Positions 9,528 to 20,391 of a stretch of 64,000 nt of DNA are shown one piece after another; positions within the stretch are counted from its first letter, which is position 1, and every line of letters begins with the position of its first letter. The translations under genes and the position numbers were made by a program. Below the pieces are notes generated by a model, which had not been told where the DNA came from, ran no database searches, and was given only the letters and a program-made list of their open reading frames with translations. This stretch comes from Allomyces macrogynus ATCC 38327 (Eukaryota; Blastocladiomycota; Blastocladiomycetes; Blastocladiales; Blastocladiaceae), in NCBI GenBank assembly GCA_000151295.1, contig GG745353.1:339199-403198 (forward strand), read 5' to 3'.

Positions 9528-12500
9528 ATGGGTCGGCCGTTTTGCCAAGGCGGTTTACCGCTGGTCCGTTCGGTATGGCAATCCGAGGAGGGCCAAGTGA
9601 TGGACACGAACTGATCACACAGCCTGTCGCTGCCGCCAATAGACTGTCACGACGCAGAATGCGTGACAGATTGATCTCGACGCATGCTTTCAAGACGGCG
9701 TGCTCTTGCCCATTGTCGCGCTCGCCGGCCTCCTGGCGGTCGGGAAACGGTTGTGGTTTCTGTTTATGCGACGCAAGAACCTGCCGCCGGGCATGACCCG
9801 CTCGTATCGCGTTTTGTTCTGGCTCAAGATGGTGCTGAAACTCTTTCCATACGTGCTCCGGTTCTGGACGAACAATTGATTATTTTGACCTAAACAACCG
9901 CGAAAACGAAACGGAAATAGGTGCTGAGCGTCGTCAACTTGGCCGCCGCCATTATCCTCCTCGCGCAAGTAGACCCATCCGAGACTGTGTCCTCAACCTA
10001 CTTTGGGTGGATCACAACCACGCTGGTGCTCGCCATTGCGGTCCCGACCCATTTCTTCGGTTTGTCGGCTCTTCGTCTCCCTCATAAATGATTGCCTACG
10101 ATCAAGACTGACCTTCTCCACCCGCTTTCGCAGAGCACTATCGCAGTCGTCGACCCTCGACGTCGCTATGCACGTTCTACCTCGTCCTGATCCTCGTCCT
10201 CGTCGTGCGCCTCCGCACGCTCCTCTTGAGCGACATGCCCGACCTTGCGCACATTTTGTCGCGGCCGCTCATCGTAACCGCGCTCGTGTTCCTGGCCGAA
10301 AGCTTTTCCGGCAAGGCCGTCGACTTGCGCACCGACCCGGCCCTTGCCCACGCAGCGGTTCCTAACGCGACGGGCGTGCCCACGCACGAGTCACCCGAAA
10401 TGTCGACGTCGTACCTGTCGCGACTCGGTCTGTGGTGGGTACACAGCCTGCTGCGTGAGGGGCGCGCAAAGACGCTCGTGCTCGCCGATTGCTGGAGCTT
10501 GCCGTGGCGACTGCGGTCGCACCCGACGGGCGATTTGCTCCAGGCCGCTTGGGACCATCAAGTTGAGACGCGTGGCGCCAAGCCGTCGTTTATTCGCGCG
10601 TTCCTGGCCGTGTTTGCGCCCAAGCTCGCGGTTGTCAGCGGCATGGCAATCGTCGTGGCGCTTACCGAGTTTGTGAACCCGCTCTTTGTGCAGTACCTGA
10701 TCAAGCTCGTGCTCGCGCGCGGGACCAAGGACGAGCGGTCCGTGGCCGAGGGCGTCGTGGTCGCGGCCGCGTACGTGATAGTGTCGGTCCTGGCCGCCTT
10801 CTTGGCGGGCCAGAAGCAGCACCTGTCGAATCTCGAGCAACTGCGCGTGCAGAGCGCCGTGCAGTGCGTCGTCTACCACAAGGCATTGCAGCTGCCGAGC
10901 CACCGGTCGATCGACGCCGGCGCAGTTCTGGCACACGCGCAAGTGGACGCGGCCGGCGTCGCGAGCATCATGACGTCGCTGATTGGCTGGCTGCCGTCAC
11001 CGTTCACGCTCGCGATTGCGCTCTACATGCTGTACCTACAAATCGGGTGGTCGATGGTCATGGCTGTCGCGGTCATCACGCTGTCGTCACCCGTCGTCGG
11101 GTCACTCGGCGATAAGTTGATGGCGCTGCGCATGGAGATCATGAAGCAACTCAGCGCGCGGACCAAGCTCATGACCGAGACGGTCGGCGGCATGAACACT
11201 TTGCGGCTCTATGAGTGGACGGGTTACCTGCGCGATCGCATCTTGGCGATTCGAGACAAGGAACTGCAGCTGACCATTACGTCGATGCGGTTCAATGCCG
11301 CGTCGGTGTCCATGTCCGACATTGTCCCCTCGCTCGCCATGTTCTTGACATTTGCCGTCTACACGCTCACGCAGCCCGCGAATGCGCTCACGTCAGAGCG
11401 CGTCTTCGTGGCGCTCGCGCTGTTCAACATTGTCGACCAGCACACCAAGATCATGCTTTGGGCATGGACGCCGCTCGTCGATGCCAAGGCCGCCATGGAC
11501 CGCGTGACCGAGTTTTTGCAGTCACCCGAGCGCGTTGTGTACGTGGAGCACGACGCCGAGGATCACGAGCACCCCGTCGCGATTGAGATTGACGCCGCGC
11601 AGTTTGCATTTACCGAGGACAAACCCGTCCTGTCGATTGACCAGCTCGCCATCGCGCGCGGGTCCGTCACGGCAGTCGTCGGCAAGATCGGGTCCGGCAA
11701 ATCGGCGCTGCTCACGGCAATACTTGGCGAAATGGACAAGCTCAAGGGCGCAGTGACGGTTCGCGGGTCGGTCGCGTACTTTGCGCAGCAGCCGTGGATT
11801 CAGCACGTTTCGATCCGCGACAATATCCTGTTTGGTCGCGCGCTCGACCAGGCGCGGTACGACGCGGTCGTGCAGGCTTGCGCACTGACGAGCGACTTTG
11901 CCGCACTGCCCAAGGGCGACTTGACGTTTGTCGGCGAAAAGGGGACCAACTTGTCGGGTGGGCAGCGTGCGCGTGTCGCGTGTGCCCGCGCGCTCTACGC
12001 GGACAGTGATATTGTGCTCCTTGACGACCCGCTGTCGGCTGTTGACGCACACGTCGACCGGCACTTGTTTGACGCGTGGTTTGACAAGGAAAAGGGGCTG
12101 CTGCGCGGCAAGACGGTCGTGCTTGTCACGCACGCGATGCACCACCTCGATCAGGCCGACCGGGTCTTGGCGTTGAGCGAGGGCAAGATTATCGAGCAGG
12201 GGACGTACGACGAGGTCATAGCGCTGAACGGCGTTGTGACCGAGCTCGTGGGCGAGGTGATCGCGTCGCGCAAGGATAAGGCGAGCGACAAGGTCGCAGA
12301 GGCGGCGGCGGACGGGTCGGCTGATAGCAAGGATGCGGAGAGCGGGGCGGCATCTTCTCCACCCAGCGACGACAGCGACGAGGACGAGAACAAGGAGATC
12401 AAGAATTCGGGCAAGGTCGCGTGGGGTGCGTCTATGTGGATGAAAATTGACCAAATCCTGCGCGCTGATACTGACCCAAACGCCCCATAGCAACGTACAA

Positions 12501-14329
12501 GGCCTGCCTGTCCTACGTCGGCGGTTGGCTCTCGGTCGTTGTCCTCTTGTCGTTTGTTGTCACGTCGGGCTTCCAGTTCTCCTCGACTATCTTCCTGGTA
12601 CGGGCAAGACTTAGGCTGCTCGTCCCGATGCACTTTCCAGCTCACTCGCTGCCCATCGTCAATAGGGCCTTTGGGGTTCCGCGTCGAGCTCAGGTGACGG
12701 CGACGACGTAGGCTATTGGCTTGGTGGGTACGGTGGGCTGCTGATCGCCGGTGCCATTGCCGCCGTCTCGTCGTTCTACATTGTTCTCGCAGTCGTCGCG
12801 ACCCGCGTCGCGAGAATCACCATGACCAAGTTGCTCAACGCGATTTTGCGTGCGCCCATGTCGTGGTGGGACGTGACGCCAGCCGGTACGCGCTGTTGCT
12901 TTTTTTCTTGTCTCAGTGCAGGGTCTGATAAGCCATCGTTGTTACAAGTCGCATTCTGAACCGCATGACGGGCGACCAGCGCACCGTCGACCGCATGATC
13001 CCGATTTTCTCGTTCCAAATTCTCGCCTTTGTTTTCCAAGTGCTCGGCACCGTCATTACGATTGTCACGGCGACGCCGTGGTTCCTCGTCGTTTTGATCC
13101 CAATCACGGGCATCTTCTTGCTCGTGCAGCGTGTGTACCTCGCGAGCTCGCGAGAACTCGAGCGCGTGACCATGGCACAAGCATCGCCCGTCTACCAGCA
13201 CATCACCGAGTCGCTGACGGGACTTACAACCATCCGCGCATTTGCGCACTCTGCCCGGTTCCAGACCGACGCCGAGGCCAAGGTTGATCTGGCCGCGTCG
13301 GGCACCTACACGCTCAACGCGACGCGGTGGTGGCTGTCGGTGCAGCTGCAACTGCTGAGCACGGCCATGATCGGCGTGTTTGGCATCCTGGCCGTTTCGA
13401 CGCCCGTGTCCGGCACCGCAATTCTTGGGACGGCGCTCACGTACGCGATGCAAATCACGGGCATTTTGGCCGCCACGATTGAGACGTCGGCGATGCTCGA
13501 GAATTCGCTTGTGTCGATGGAGCGTATTCAAGAGTATATGGACGTGCCCGCCGAAGCACGCGAGGATACGCCGTTTGCGCTCGACGCAACGTGGCCCGCG
13601 TCTGGTGCCGTCGAGTTCCGCGACTATTCGACAACGTACCGCGCCGGGCTCGACCCGGTGCTCAAGCATATCAACCTGCAAATCAACCCGGGTGAACGGG
13701 TAGGGATATGCGGGCGCACGGGCAGCGGCAAGTCGTCGCTCATGCTCGCGCTATTCCGCGTGCTCGAGGCCACTTCTTGCTCAATTATCATCGACGGAAT
13801 CGACATTGCCACCGTCGGTCTGCAGGACCTGCGGTCGCGGCTCACGATCCTGCCGCAGGAAGCCGTCCTATTCGACGCGCCGCTGCGCGCCAACCTCGAC
13901 CCGGCCGGGACCATTGACGACGCGGTGCTGTGGAGCGCGCTCGAGCGCGCATCGCTCGTCGAGTACGTGCGGTCGCTCGAGGGCCAGCTCGACGCGCCGC
14001 TCACGCGGGAGTCCATGTCGGCTGGCCAAGCGCAGCTGCTCTGCCTGGCGCGCGCGATCGTGCGCAAATCGAAAGTCCTTGTGCTCGACGAGGCGACGGC
14101 AGCCATGGACCCGGTTACGGACGCGGTCGTGCAGGAGACGGTGCGCCGCGAGTTTGAGGGGTGCACGGTGCTCACAGTCGCGCACCGGATTTGAACGATC
14201 ATGGATTCGGATAAGATTGTCGTGCTGGATCACGGCGTCGTGGCGGAGGTAGGCGCGCCAAAGGAGTTGCTGGCAGACCCAGCGTCGCGGTTCTACGCGC
14301 TCGCCAATGGGAGTGGGTTGGTGGAGTAG
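9528..14329 (+). CDS. ABCC/MRP-type ABC transporter (YCF1-like), with damaged splice acceptor and in-frame TGA
   Basis: Full MRP architecture: TMD0-TMD1-NBD1-TMD2-NBD2. Exons: 9528-9572, 9670-9831, 9921-10059, 10134-12425, 12491-12597, 12666-12885, 12948-14329. Exon 2 carries the N-terminal CFQDGVLLP motif of MRPs. NBD1 has Walker A GKIGSGKS (~residue 631), LSGGQ (~722) and Walker B IVLLDDPLSAVD. NBD2 has GRTGSGKSS (~1245), a degenerate signature MSAGQ, and VLVLDEATAAMD. The asymmetric acidic residue (D in NBD1, E in NBD2) is typical of ABCC proteins. Such pumps export glutathione conjugates at vacuolar or plasma membranes. Two defects: the acceptor before exon 7 reads TTACAA/GT rather than CAG (12942-12949), and TGA at 14192-14194 replaces an arginine codon after TVAHRI. 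In-frame sequence (TIMDSDKIVVLDHG...) continues to a TAG at 14327. Possibly a decaying gene. Confidence 0.85.
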
Positions 14330-14713
14330 ATTGCGAAGAGATTGATTTTTGATGTAGACGAAGATTGAACATGCTTCCTTGCACGGTTATCGATTTGGAT
14401 ATCATACGAGGTAGAAACGGCCGCGCTATCCAGTTTGAGTCTCTGTGGCCTTCTTGGACCACAACCGGTTGTTTCTGTTGTCCCAGAATTGGCCCCAGGC
14501 GCCTTGGAATGTTTTCCACCCCTGAACAGATGTTGCCCAGAAGTTTGATGAGCACGACGTCGAACGTGGCTGCAAAGGGGTCGAACAAAACGCGATCATA
14601 TTGAAGTCTCGCACCGTACATCAGCAGTGCGAGACGCGACGATACCCGTAAATTTGCTCCGGCCGTCATGATTTGGCCCACGACGCCATCGCACGGGAGT
14701 ACTCTTTGATCAT
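14330..14713. other. Convergent 3' spacer
   Basis: About 380 bases between the ABC transporter and the minus-strand C2orf81-like gene. A minus-strand frame crosses it but has no exon signals or motif and is not called. Confidence 0.5.
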
Positions 14714-15540
14714 TTACGGCTGCCATATCCGTGGTCGGGCCTCGGCTCCACCCGCGCTCGTCCCCGCCATAGACCCACGGCCCATAGCAATAGACCGCCG
14801 TGGACTCTGCGGTGCGATTGGCGTGGCCGGCGACGACACGGTCGCGGCTGAGAGAAGTGATTTCCTTGGCGAAGACGGTGTAGTCACGGCACTAGAAATA
14901 GACCAGGCGTCAGGTCGCTGCTCTTTGAGAAGAACGTTGCGCGAGAAGACGATTCACCTGCTCTCCACTGCAGGCGCCGTGGTGGGACTCGCCGATCTGT
15001 CCGAGCACCACGGGATCACAGGTTTGCTGGCGTCGCGCTGGTCAATTGGGAAGAGCGTGCCGCGCGCCCACGAATCAATCTCGACGGGTGCCGGCTCTGT
15101 GGCAGAGGGGAAAGTGCCGTGAGTGAGCGCTCAACCGGCCAAAGTCCCGCGCGATTGCGAACAGTACGTACCCTCGTCGGGCTTCCACATGGGATCATTG
15201 ATGTCGACGTGGTCCTCGTCAAAGAAGGCCCACTACGCGTGATCCCGTCAGATTCTCGCCAGTTTCTGCGAGCGAGCTGAGTCGAGAGTCGTCGCACCAT
15301 GGCCATGCGCAGGAACGTTTCTTTGGCAAACTGAACGGCATACGGCACGACTTGGGAGCTGATGTGCTTTTCAAACAGGATATCTTGTGATTTCTGCAAT
15401 ATGTCCTCGACGAGGTCGGCGACAATGGCTTCGGCCTCATCCTCGTCGAGGCACGCTAAATGCGCGCGCGTCGCGAGCGGATCGAACATGGTGATGGTTG
15501 GCGGGCCCGCAGATGCTGGTGCAGATTTGTCGACGGTCAT
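14714..15540 (-). CDS. C2orf81-like (DUF4639-type) putative ciliary protein
   Basis: Four exons on the minus strand: 15298-15540, 15172-15232, 14958-15096 and 14714-14891, phases consistent, 206 residues. The N-terminal half shows a helical segment (EAEAIVADLVEDILQKSQ, then VPYAVQFAKETFLRMAMWAFFDED) followed by DPMWKPDEEPAPVEIDSWARGTL. The order of a helical pair, an aromatic WxF segment, D-P-x-W, D-E-E-P and DSWAxG matches the conserved N-terminal part of vertebrate C2orf81, a protein mostly found in species with motile cilia. The C-terminal ~60 residues are serine/proline-rich and disordered. It shares a 242-bp divergent spacer with the PIH1-domain gene, itself linked to axonemal dynein assembly, which fits a flagellar role. 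Molecular function is unknown. The match is from recalled motifs, not a search. Confidence 0.65.
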
Positions 15541-15782
15541 GGTTGGTGAAGATGCTTGATGTTGCGGGGAGAGTGGACGTGAGAGCGCGCGAGCGCGTCA
15601 GAACAACTTGCCTACAAGCAATCGTCGTCGATTTCACCTCTGTGCACGACCCAAGAATTGACCAACACCACCATCAACCTGCAGCAATCAGACTGCGCGA
15701 ACCTGTCGTCGACGACGCTGCTCCAGACACTGTGTGGAACAGTTCAGCCCAACGGCCAGACGATCCAACCAGTCATCCCACC
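15541..15782. promoter_or_regulatory. Bidirectional promoter of two cilium-linked genes
   Basis: 242 bases separate the start codons of the C2orf81-like gene (minus) and the PIH1-domain gene (plus). The interval has no coding potential of its own and is short enough that both promoters must overlap, suggesting coordinate expression during zoospore formation. Confidence 0.6.
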
Positions 15783-17278
15783 ATGAACGCGGCCCAGTTC
15801 CCCACGGGCCTCCTCAAGAATGCCGACGGTACACGACACCATTCTTGAGTGCTGTAAGCTGCCCTGAAACACGTCGCTGACGCTCTCCACCGGCTGTGTC
15901 GCTGCTCCCGCCGCGACAGAGGACACCAAGCGTCGCGCGCTCGAGTTTTGGAACCAGCTCAACATGCTCGCCGCCAAGGACCCGGCCGCGTACCGCAAGA
16001 AGCTCACCGATACCATGGCTGCGGCCCAAGCGGCCGAGTCGGACGCGCCCGCGCCGCTTCTAACGCACGCGCAGACGCTCAAGGCCAAGGATCAGACCTC
16101 AACCGCGTACGGCTACGTGAACGTGCTCGCGAGCGACCGGATTCGGCCCATGGTCGGGACCGAGATCCCGATGATGATTAGCCGTCTACGGATTCTCGAG
16201 GACGGTGCGTTTTTTGGGCGGCTTGGATTGCTGTGAGATGCGAGGTTCACTGAGCTCTCCTCCGATCACAGAGTCAGCCAAACCGTTCGTCATTGACGTC
16301 GTCGTGCACCCGGACGTGGTGGAGAAGGCGGCAAAGGAGGATGAGTTTCGCGCCGACCTGCGCGCGCTCATCTGGGACTCGATTCGGAGCACGCATTCGT
16401 TGATCCCCATCGTGGCCCCGAGTGCGTTTTCATGTAGTCGCACATGATTGGCCGGCAGGTCTGCTCACCCGTCACGCTCACGTGTAGCCTGGAGCAAGCT
16501 CGACTCGTACAAGGGCCCGTGGCTATGGAACAACGACGGCATGCAAAAGACCGCCCTCGAGCTGCGCGACGCCGCTGGTGCGGCGGGACTCACGCCGATG
16601 TCGGTCCTCGACAAGCTCGGGCACGCACACGCAGGTGCTGCACCTGATGAGACCGAGACCGAGTCTGATTTCCAGCTGCAGCTACCGACTAACGCGCCGA
16701 GCGGCAAGCACCCACCGGGCTCTAAGGCGACGCTGATCCAGGAACTCACGCCGGCGGGAAGACTGGCCGGTGCCCAAGCTCCAATTGATTCGCTTGCGCC
16801 GGTCCCACCAGCTCAACCCGCCTCGTCACCCAAATCCGCTGAGTCCGCGCATGTCGACGACAAGGTCGCGCAGTTCCTCGCGTCGATACCACCGCGGGCT
16901 CGCCGCACGGCGTACCAGAGCTCCGGGTCGACGCGCGTCCTAGCCTTCCCGCTGGCCGATGTAGCACGTTTCGCGCGCTTCTTGCTCGTCCCAGTGCGGT
17001 TCGGGCTGCGACTGATCTTCAAACTCCACGTCCAGATTGCGGAGTGGAACTACTCCGCCGAACTCCTCCCCGATGCGCGCGTGCTGCACTTCGTCCCGCA
17101 GCTCTCCACCCTCCCCATCCTCTCAGTCCGGCTCTTCCCCGAGGGAGGGCAACTATTGGTCGGACCCAAGGTCGTGCACGCGCAGAAAGACTGGCAGGGC
17201 ATGGTCGACTTTCCAACCGATTTCGCGATTGGGTTTTCGAAGAAGAGCAAGACGCTGTCGGTGACTTTGAGATCGTGA
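15783..17278 (+). CDS. PIH1-domain protein (PIH1D-like dynein assembly / R2TP cofactor)
   Basis: Four exons: 15783-15828, 15920-16204, 16272-16421 and 16488-17278, every junction in phase 1, 423 residues. The N-terminal PIH1 domain is recognisable: EFWNQLNML start, GYVNVLASDRIRPM, IPMMISRLRILED, then FVIDVVVHPDV, FRADLRALIWDSI and finally WSKLDSYKGP. These are the PIH1D family landmarks in order. A disordered middle follows (~residues 190-280). The C-terminal end (VRFGLRLIFKLHVQIAEWNYS to the end) is β-rich, compatible with the CS-like domain of PIH proteins. PIH proteins pair with HSP90 and RUVBL1/2 and, in ciliated organisms, assemble dynein arms in the cytoplasm. PIH1D1-versus-D2/D3 assignment cannot be made by eye. 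It is divergent from a C2orf81-like gene and convergent with a CEP19-like gene 68 bases away. Confidence 0.8.
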
Positions 17279-17346
17279 ACGAGGAAAATGAGCGGATCGT
17301 ATTTTTTGCCATTTGGAAGGAAAGAGAGTGCGAAGCGCCACAGTCG

Positions 17347-20046
17347 TCAAAAGTCGCTCGCTGCGTCCGACTCGTACCCCTCAATCTCCAACGGAATGTC
17401 CTCGTCCTCGTCATCGCTCAGACTCACGCCCGCGAGCGCGCGGGCCGTCAGCGGGACCCCGGGGACTTGAGTCAGTGACGTCGCCGCCGGCGCGAGCGCG
17501 GTCAGCGTAGATGCGATCGCCGGTGCCGTGGTGCTTTTCTCGCCCTCCTCCTCTTCATCGTCCGACTCCGGCGCGTCCGACCGCGTTGACGCCGTATGCC
17601 CCGCACTAAACGACGCATCGCTCACGTCATCGGTCGCGTGCGAGCTCGTGCGCGTCGTATCGGCCTCGGACACCGTCTCGCCCGCGCCAAAATCGTCCGA
17701 GTACATGTCCGATGGGGCCGGCGACGTTGACCGCGGCGGCGAGTGCGCGGCTTGCGGTTTGGCCATGGACGCGTCGGGCGAGATCGCAGATAGGTCCGAT
17801 TTGGCCATGAATACGTCAGGCGACCGGTCTGACTTGGCTCTGGGTGCTTCGGGCAAGATTGCCGACAGGTCTAACTTGGCCATTGACGCGTCGGGCGAGG
17901 CCGACCGGTGCGAGAACTTGGCAATTGACGTGTCGGGCGACTCCTGCTCGCTCAAGTCCTCGTCGATACTCTCGGAAACGAGGCTCTTGTCGAGACCACT
18001 CTTGTCGAGACCACTCTTGTCGAGAACACTCTTGTCGAGACCACTCTTGTCGAGGTCCCTGTCAACAATCGCGGCAATGCAGGGTCCCGTCGTTGGAATC
18101 ACGGACGTGGCCGATTCGAGGGTCGACAGTGGAGCAGCGAGAGTGGCGGCACTTGCGGTGATGGGAGCGGCAGTCGCTCCGACCTCTGCGCCACTCGACG
18201 ACGCGGCGGGCGGCGTTGGCGAGGTAAACAGCGTTGTGGCTAGCGACGGAGCATTTTCGGCCGGCAAGTCGGATTCGTCTTTGCCGATCGTATCGCTCCG
18301 CACCGGCCCAGCAAGCGGGTCAAGGCCAGGAAGCTTGATTGGCCGGAGCGCCCCGCCGGCCAACGACGCGACCGGAGCGAGCGGCGGCAGGCCGAGCGCG
18401 GAAAGACCCAATGCGGGTGCCGGTGCCGGTGCGAGTGCGGGTACGGGTGCAGGATCGACTGGAACAGATAGGGCATCTTGAGCAGCTGGTGCGGGTGCGG
18501 GCACAGGTTCAGCTGGAACCGCTCGTGCAGAATTGAGTGCTGGCGTCGGCGACTCACGCGCGATCCCTGTGCCGTTCGGGCGACCCACCGGGCTCAACTC
18601 CTCGTCATCGCCATCATCGAGCAAATCGTCAATGTCGATACTGGACAGCGACGGCGAGCGAATCGGCACGGCCGCGGCATCAAGATCCTTGCGCGGCGCC
18701 CTCCACGACGCGACGGACTCGGTCGGTTGCGTTGCCAACGGCGCTGGTGCGAACGGCGACAGTGCCGACGATACGAGCGCGGCGACGTCGTTTTTCTCCA
18801 CCTCGACTGGGTCGTCTTGCGGCACGCGCGGTTCCGCGGGTACAGACCCAACGGGAGCGGACACGCTTGCGTCAGTGACAAGGTGCCCCCACGCGCGGCG
18901 CGAGCCGCTGGATTTGGATGCCGACGACAGGGACTTGTCGATCGCCGAGGTCTCGGGCAGGCACTCTTCGACAATGTCCTCGTCGGCAACGCTCTCGTCC
19001 GATTTGGGCAACGTGCCGTGAACCGGCGACGAGAGTTTGGACGCGCTCAGCTGGTCGATGCTGTCGTCCCAGTCGTTGGAGGCGTCGGCGTCCTTGGAGA
19101 ACTCGACCTAGAAACAACAGTGGGTCAACGCTAATCAAGCTGAAGGGCGCAGGGTGCAAAGATACATACGCGCTTGTCGTACTTGAACTGCGCGTCGCCC
19201 GGCTTGATGCGAATCTGCTCAAACTCGGCGTTCATTTGGGCCTTGATCAGCGCGACCTGCTCCTCGCTACGCATCGCGCAAACAGTGAGAAATAACGTTG
19301 CGGAAATCTCACAGGTTGCCAACGCACTCGAGCTTGTTGAGGTCCACATCGCTCCCGACTAGCTGAATTTGCCGCATTGTCTTGACAGCGGGAGTCGTGA
19401 TCCCATCATGCACAGCCGCGGCCGGTACGATCGAGAGCGCGGCAGGCACGGTGGAGAGAGGAGCCACGCGCGCAGGCAATGGCATCAACGGAGCCACGAC
19501 CGGCGGCGACGCGACACGCGGCGGCGGCCCCTCCCCCAACTCGGCACACTTCCCCGCCGTCTCCCCCACCCCACTGTGCAACTCGAGTGCTCCACCCCGC
19601 AACGACATCGACGACGACGCTGACAACGGTATTGCTTGTGCCGCTGCCGTCGCGACCCCCAGCGCGCGCGCAATCGCAGCTGTCTTATTGATCCGGTCGA
19701 GTCGTGCGAGCATGTCGCGCACGGCCGGTTCGCCGATACTGCGGAACACGTCGCCGTGCCGGTCCATGAGTTGCGCAGCGGCTTCGGCAATGGATCGTGC
19801 TGACTTGGCGCGGCGCCATGCGCGGATCGGGATTCGTCGCCGTCGTCGACGATGGTGCGGGGCATTAGCGGCCGTGTTGGGCTTGCCGGTCCCAGGCGGC
19901 GGCGGAACAGCGGGCACGTCGTAGTCGACAAAGAGGACGGGTTCGGTCGGGTGGAAGTAGACGGTGCGCGCGACGAGCTGGTGTGGGTGCGGTAGCGGAC
20001 TCGCAGCGGCCGACCTCGCCGTCCACGGTAAGGTCGTGTCGGGCAT
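17347..20046 (-). CDS. CEP19-like centrosomal/basal body protein with long disordered tail
   Basis: Three exons on the minus strand: 19313-20046, 19170-19266 and 17347-19107. Introns are 46 and 62 nt and phases match, 863 residues. Residues ~25-95 read VYFHPTEPVLFVDYDVP...RRIPIRAW...AAAQLMDRH...IGEPAVRDMLARLDRI, comparable to the CEP19 N-terminal half. DVDLNKLE, AQMNAEFEQ, GDAQFKYDKRVEF and NDWDDSI then match the end of CEP19 (LNKL, a helical segment, F-YD-EVEF, WD). CEP19 sits at the mother centriole and recruits RABL2 and IFT for ciliogenesis. Animal CEP19 is about 165 residues; here an insertion splits the two parts and an acidic, S/P/A-rich tail of about 590 residues is added, including a 5-residue repeat (KSGLD) and SPDASMAK-type repeats. 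The tail has no known domain. Length makes the call slightly less certain. Confidence 0.7.
17985..18060. repeat. 15-bp tandem repeat inside the CEP19-like gene
   Basis: About five copies of a unit like CTCTTGTCGAGACCA, encoding the minus-strand pentapeptide KSGLD/KSVLD. The length is a multiple of three, so copy number can change without breaking the frame. Confidence 0.85.
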
Positions 20047-20391
20047 CTTGGCGTCACTTGAGGTGCAGGAAGGATGTAGGAGAGGATATTGCAGCAAGTC
20101 TCCGGGAAACTGCCGTCGTCGCGATGTCGACAACGCTGACGTCGACCAGGTCGACAGCCGTTTGATCAATGTTGCTGTGCATGAAGTGACCAAGCGTCTT
20201 CATGACGAGAATTTTTAGTTGTGCTCAGAGTTCGATCCCCACTGTAATCACTCCTCAACGAAAGGGAGGCTAGGTAACGATTTCTACTGATAAACCCGAA
20301 AAAAAACTGAACGACGAAATGCAACCAAACGAGAAACACGACCCAACCAAACCAATGCTCACGCGCAGCCAGTCAAAAAGCATCAAATAAT
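20047..20391. other. Spacer between two minus-strand genes
   Basis: Holds the upstream region of the CEP19-like gene and the 3' end of the SAM synthetase gene, with A-rich stretches near 20300-20390. No gene seen. A tRNA B-box-like string near 20229 was considered and rejected. Confidence 0.5.

Noticed and set aside
14199..14726. 175-residue minus-strand frame between the ABC transporter and the C2orf81-like gene
   Set aside because: Out of phase with the C2orf81-like exons, overlaps the ABC transporter end and shows no motif or splice sites.
20225..20245. GTTCGATCCC string resembling a tRNA B box
   Set aside because: No matching T-arm stem, A box or acceptor stem nearby.
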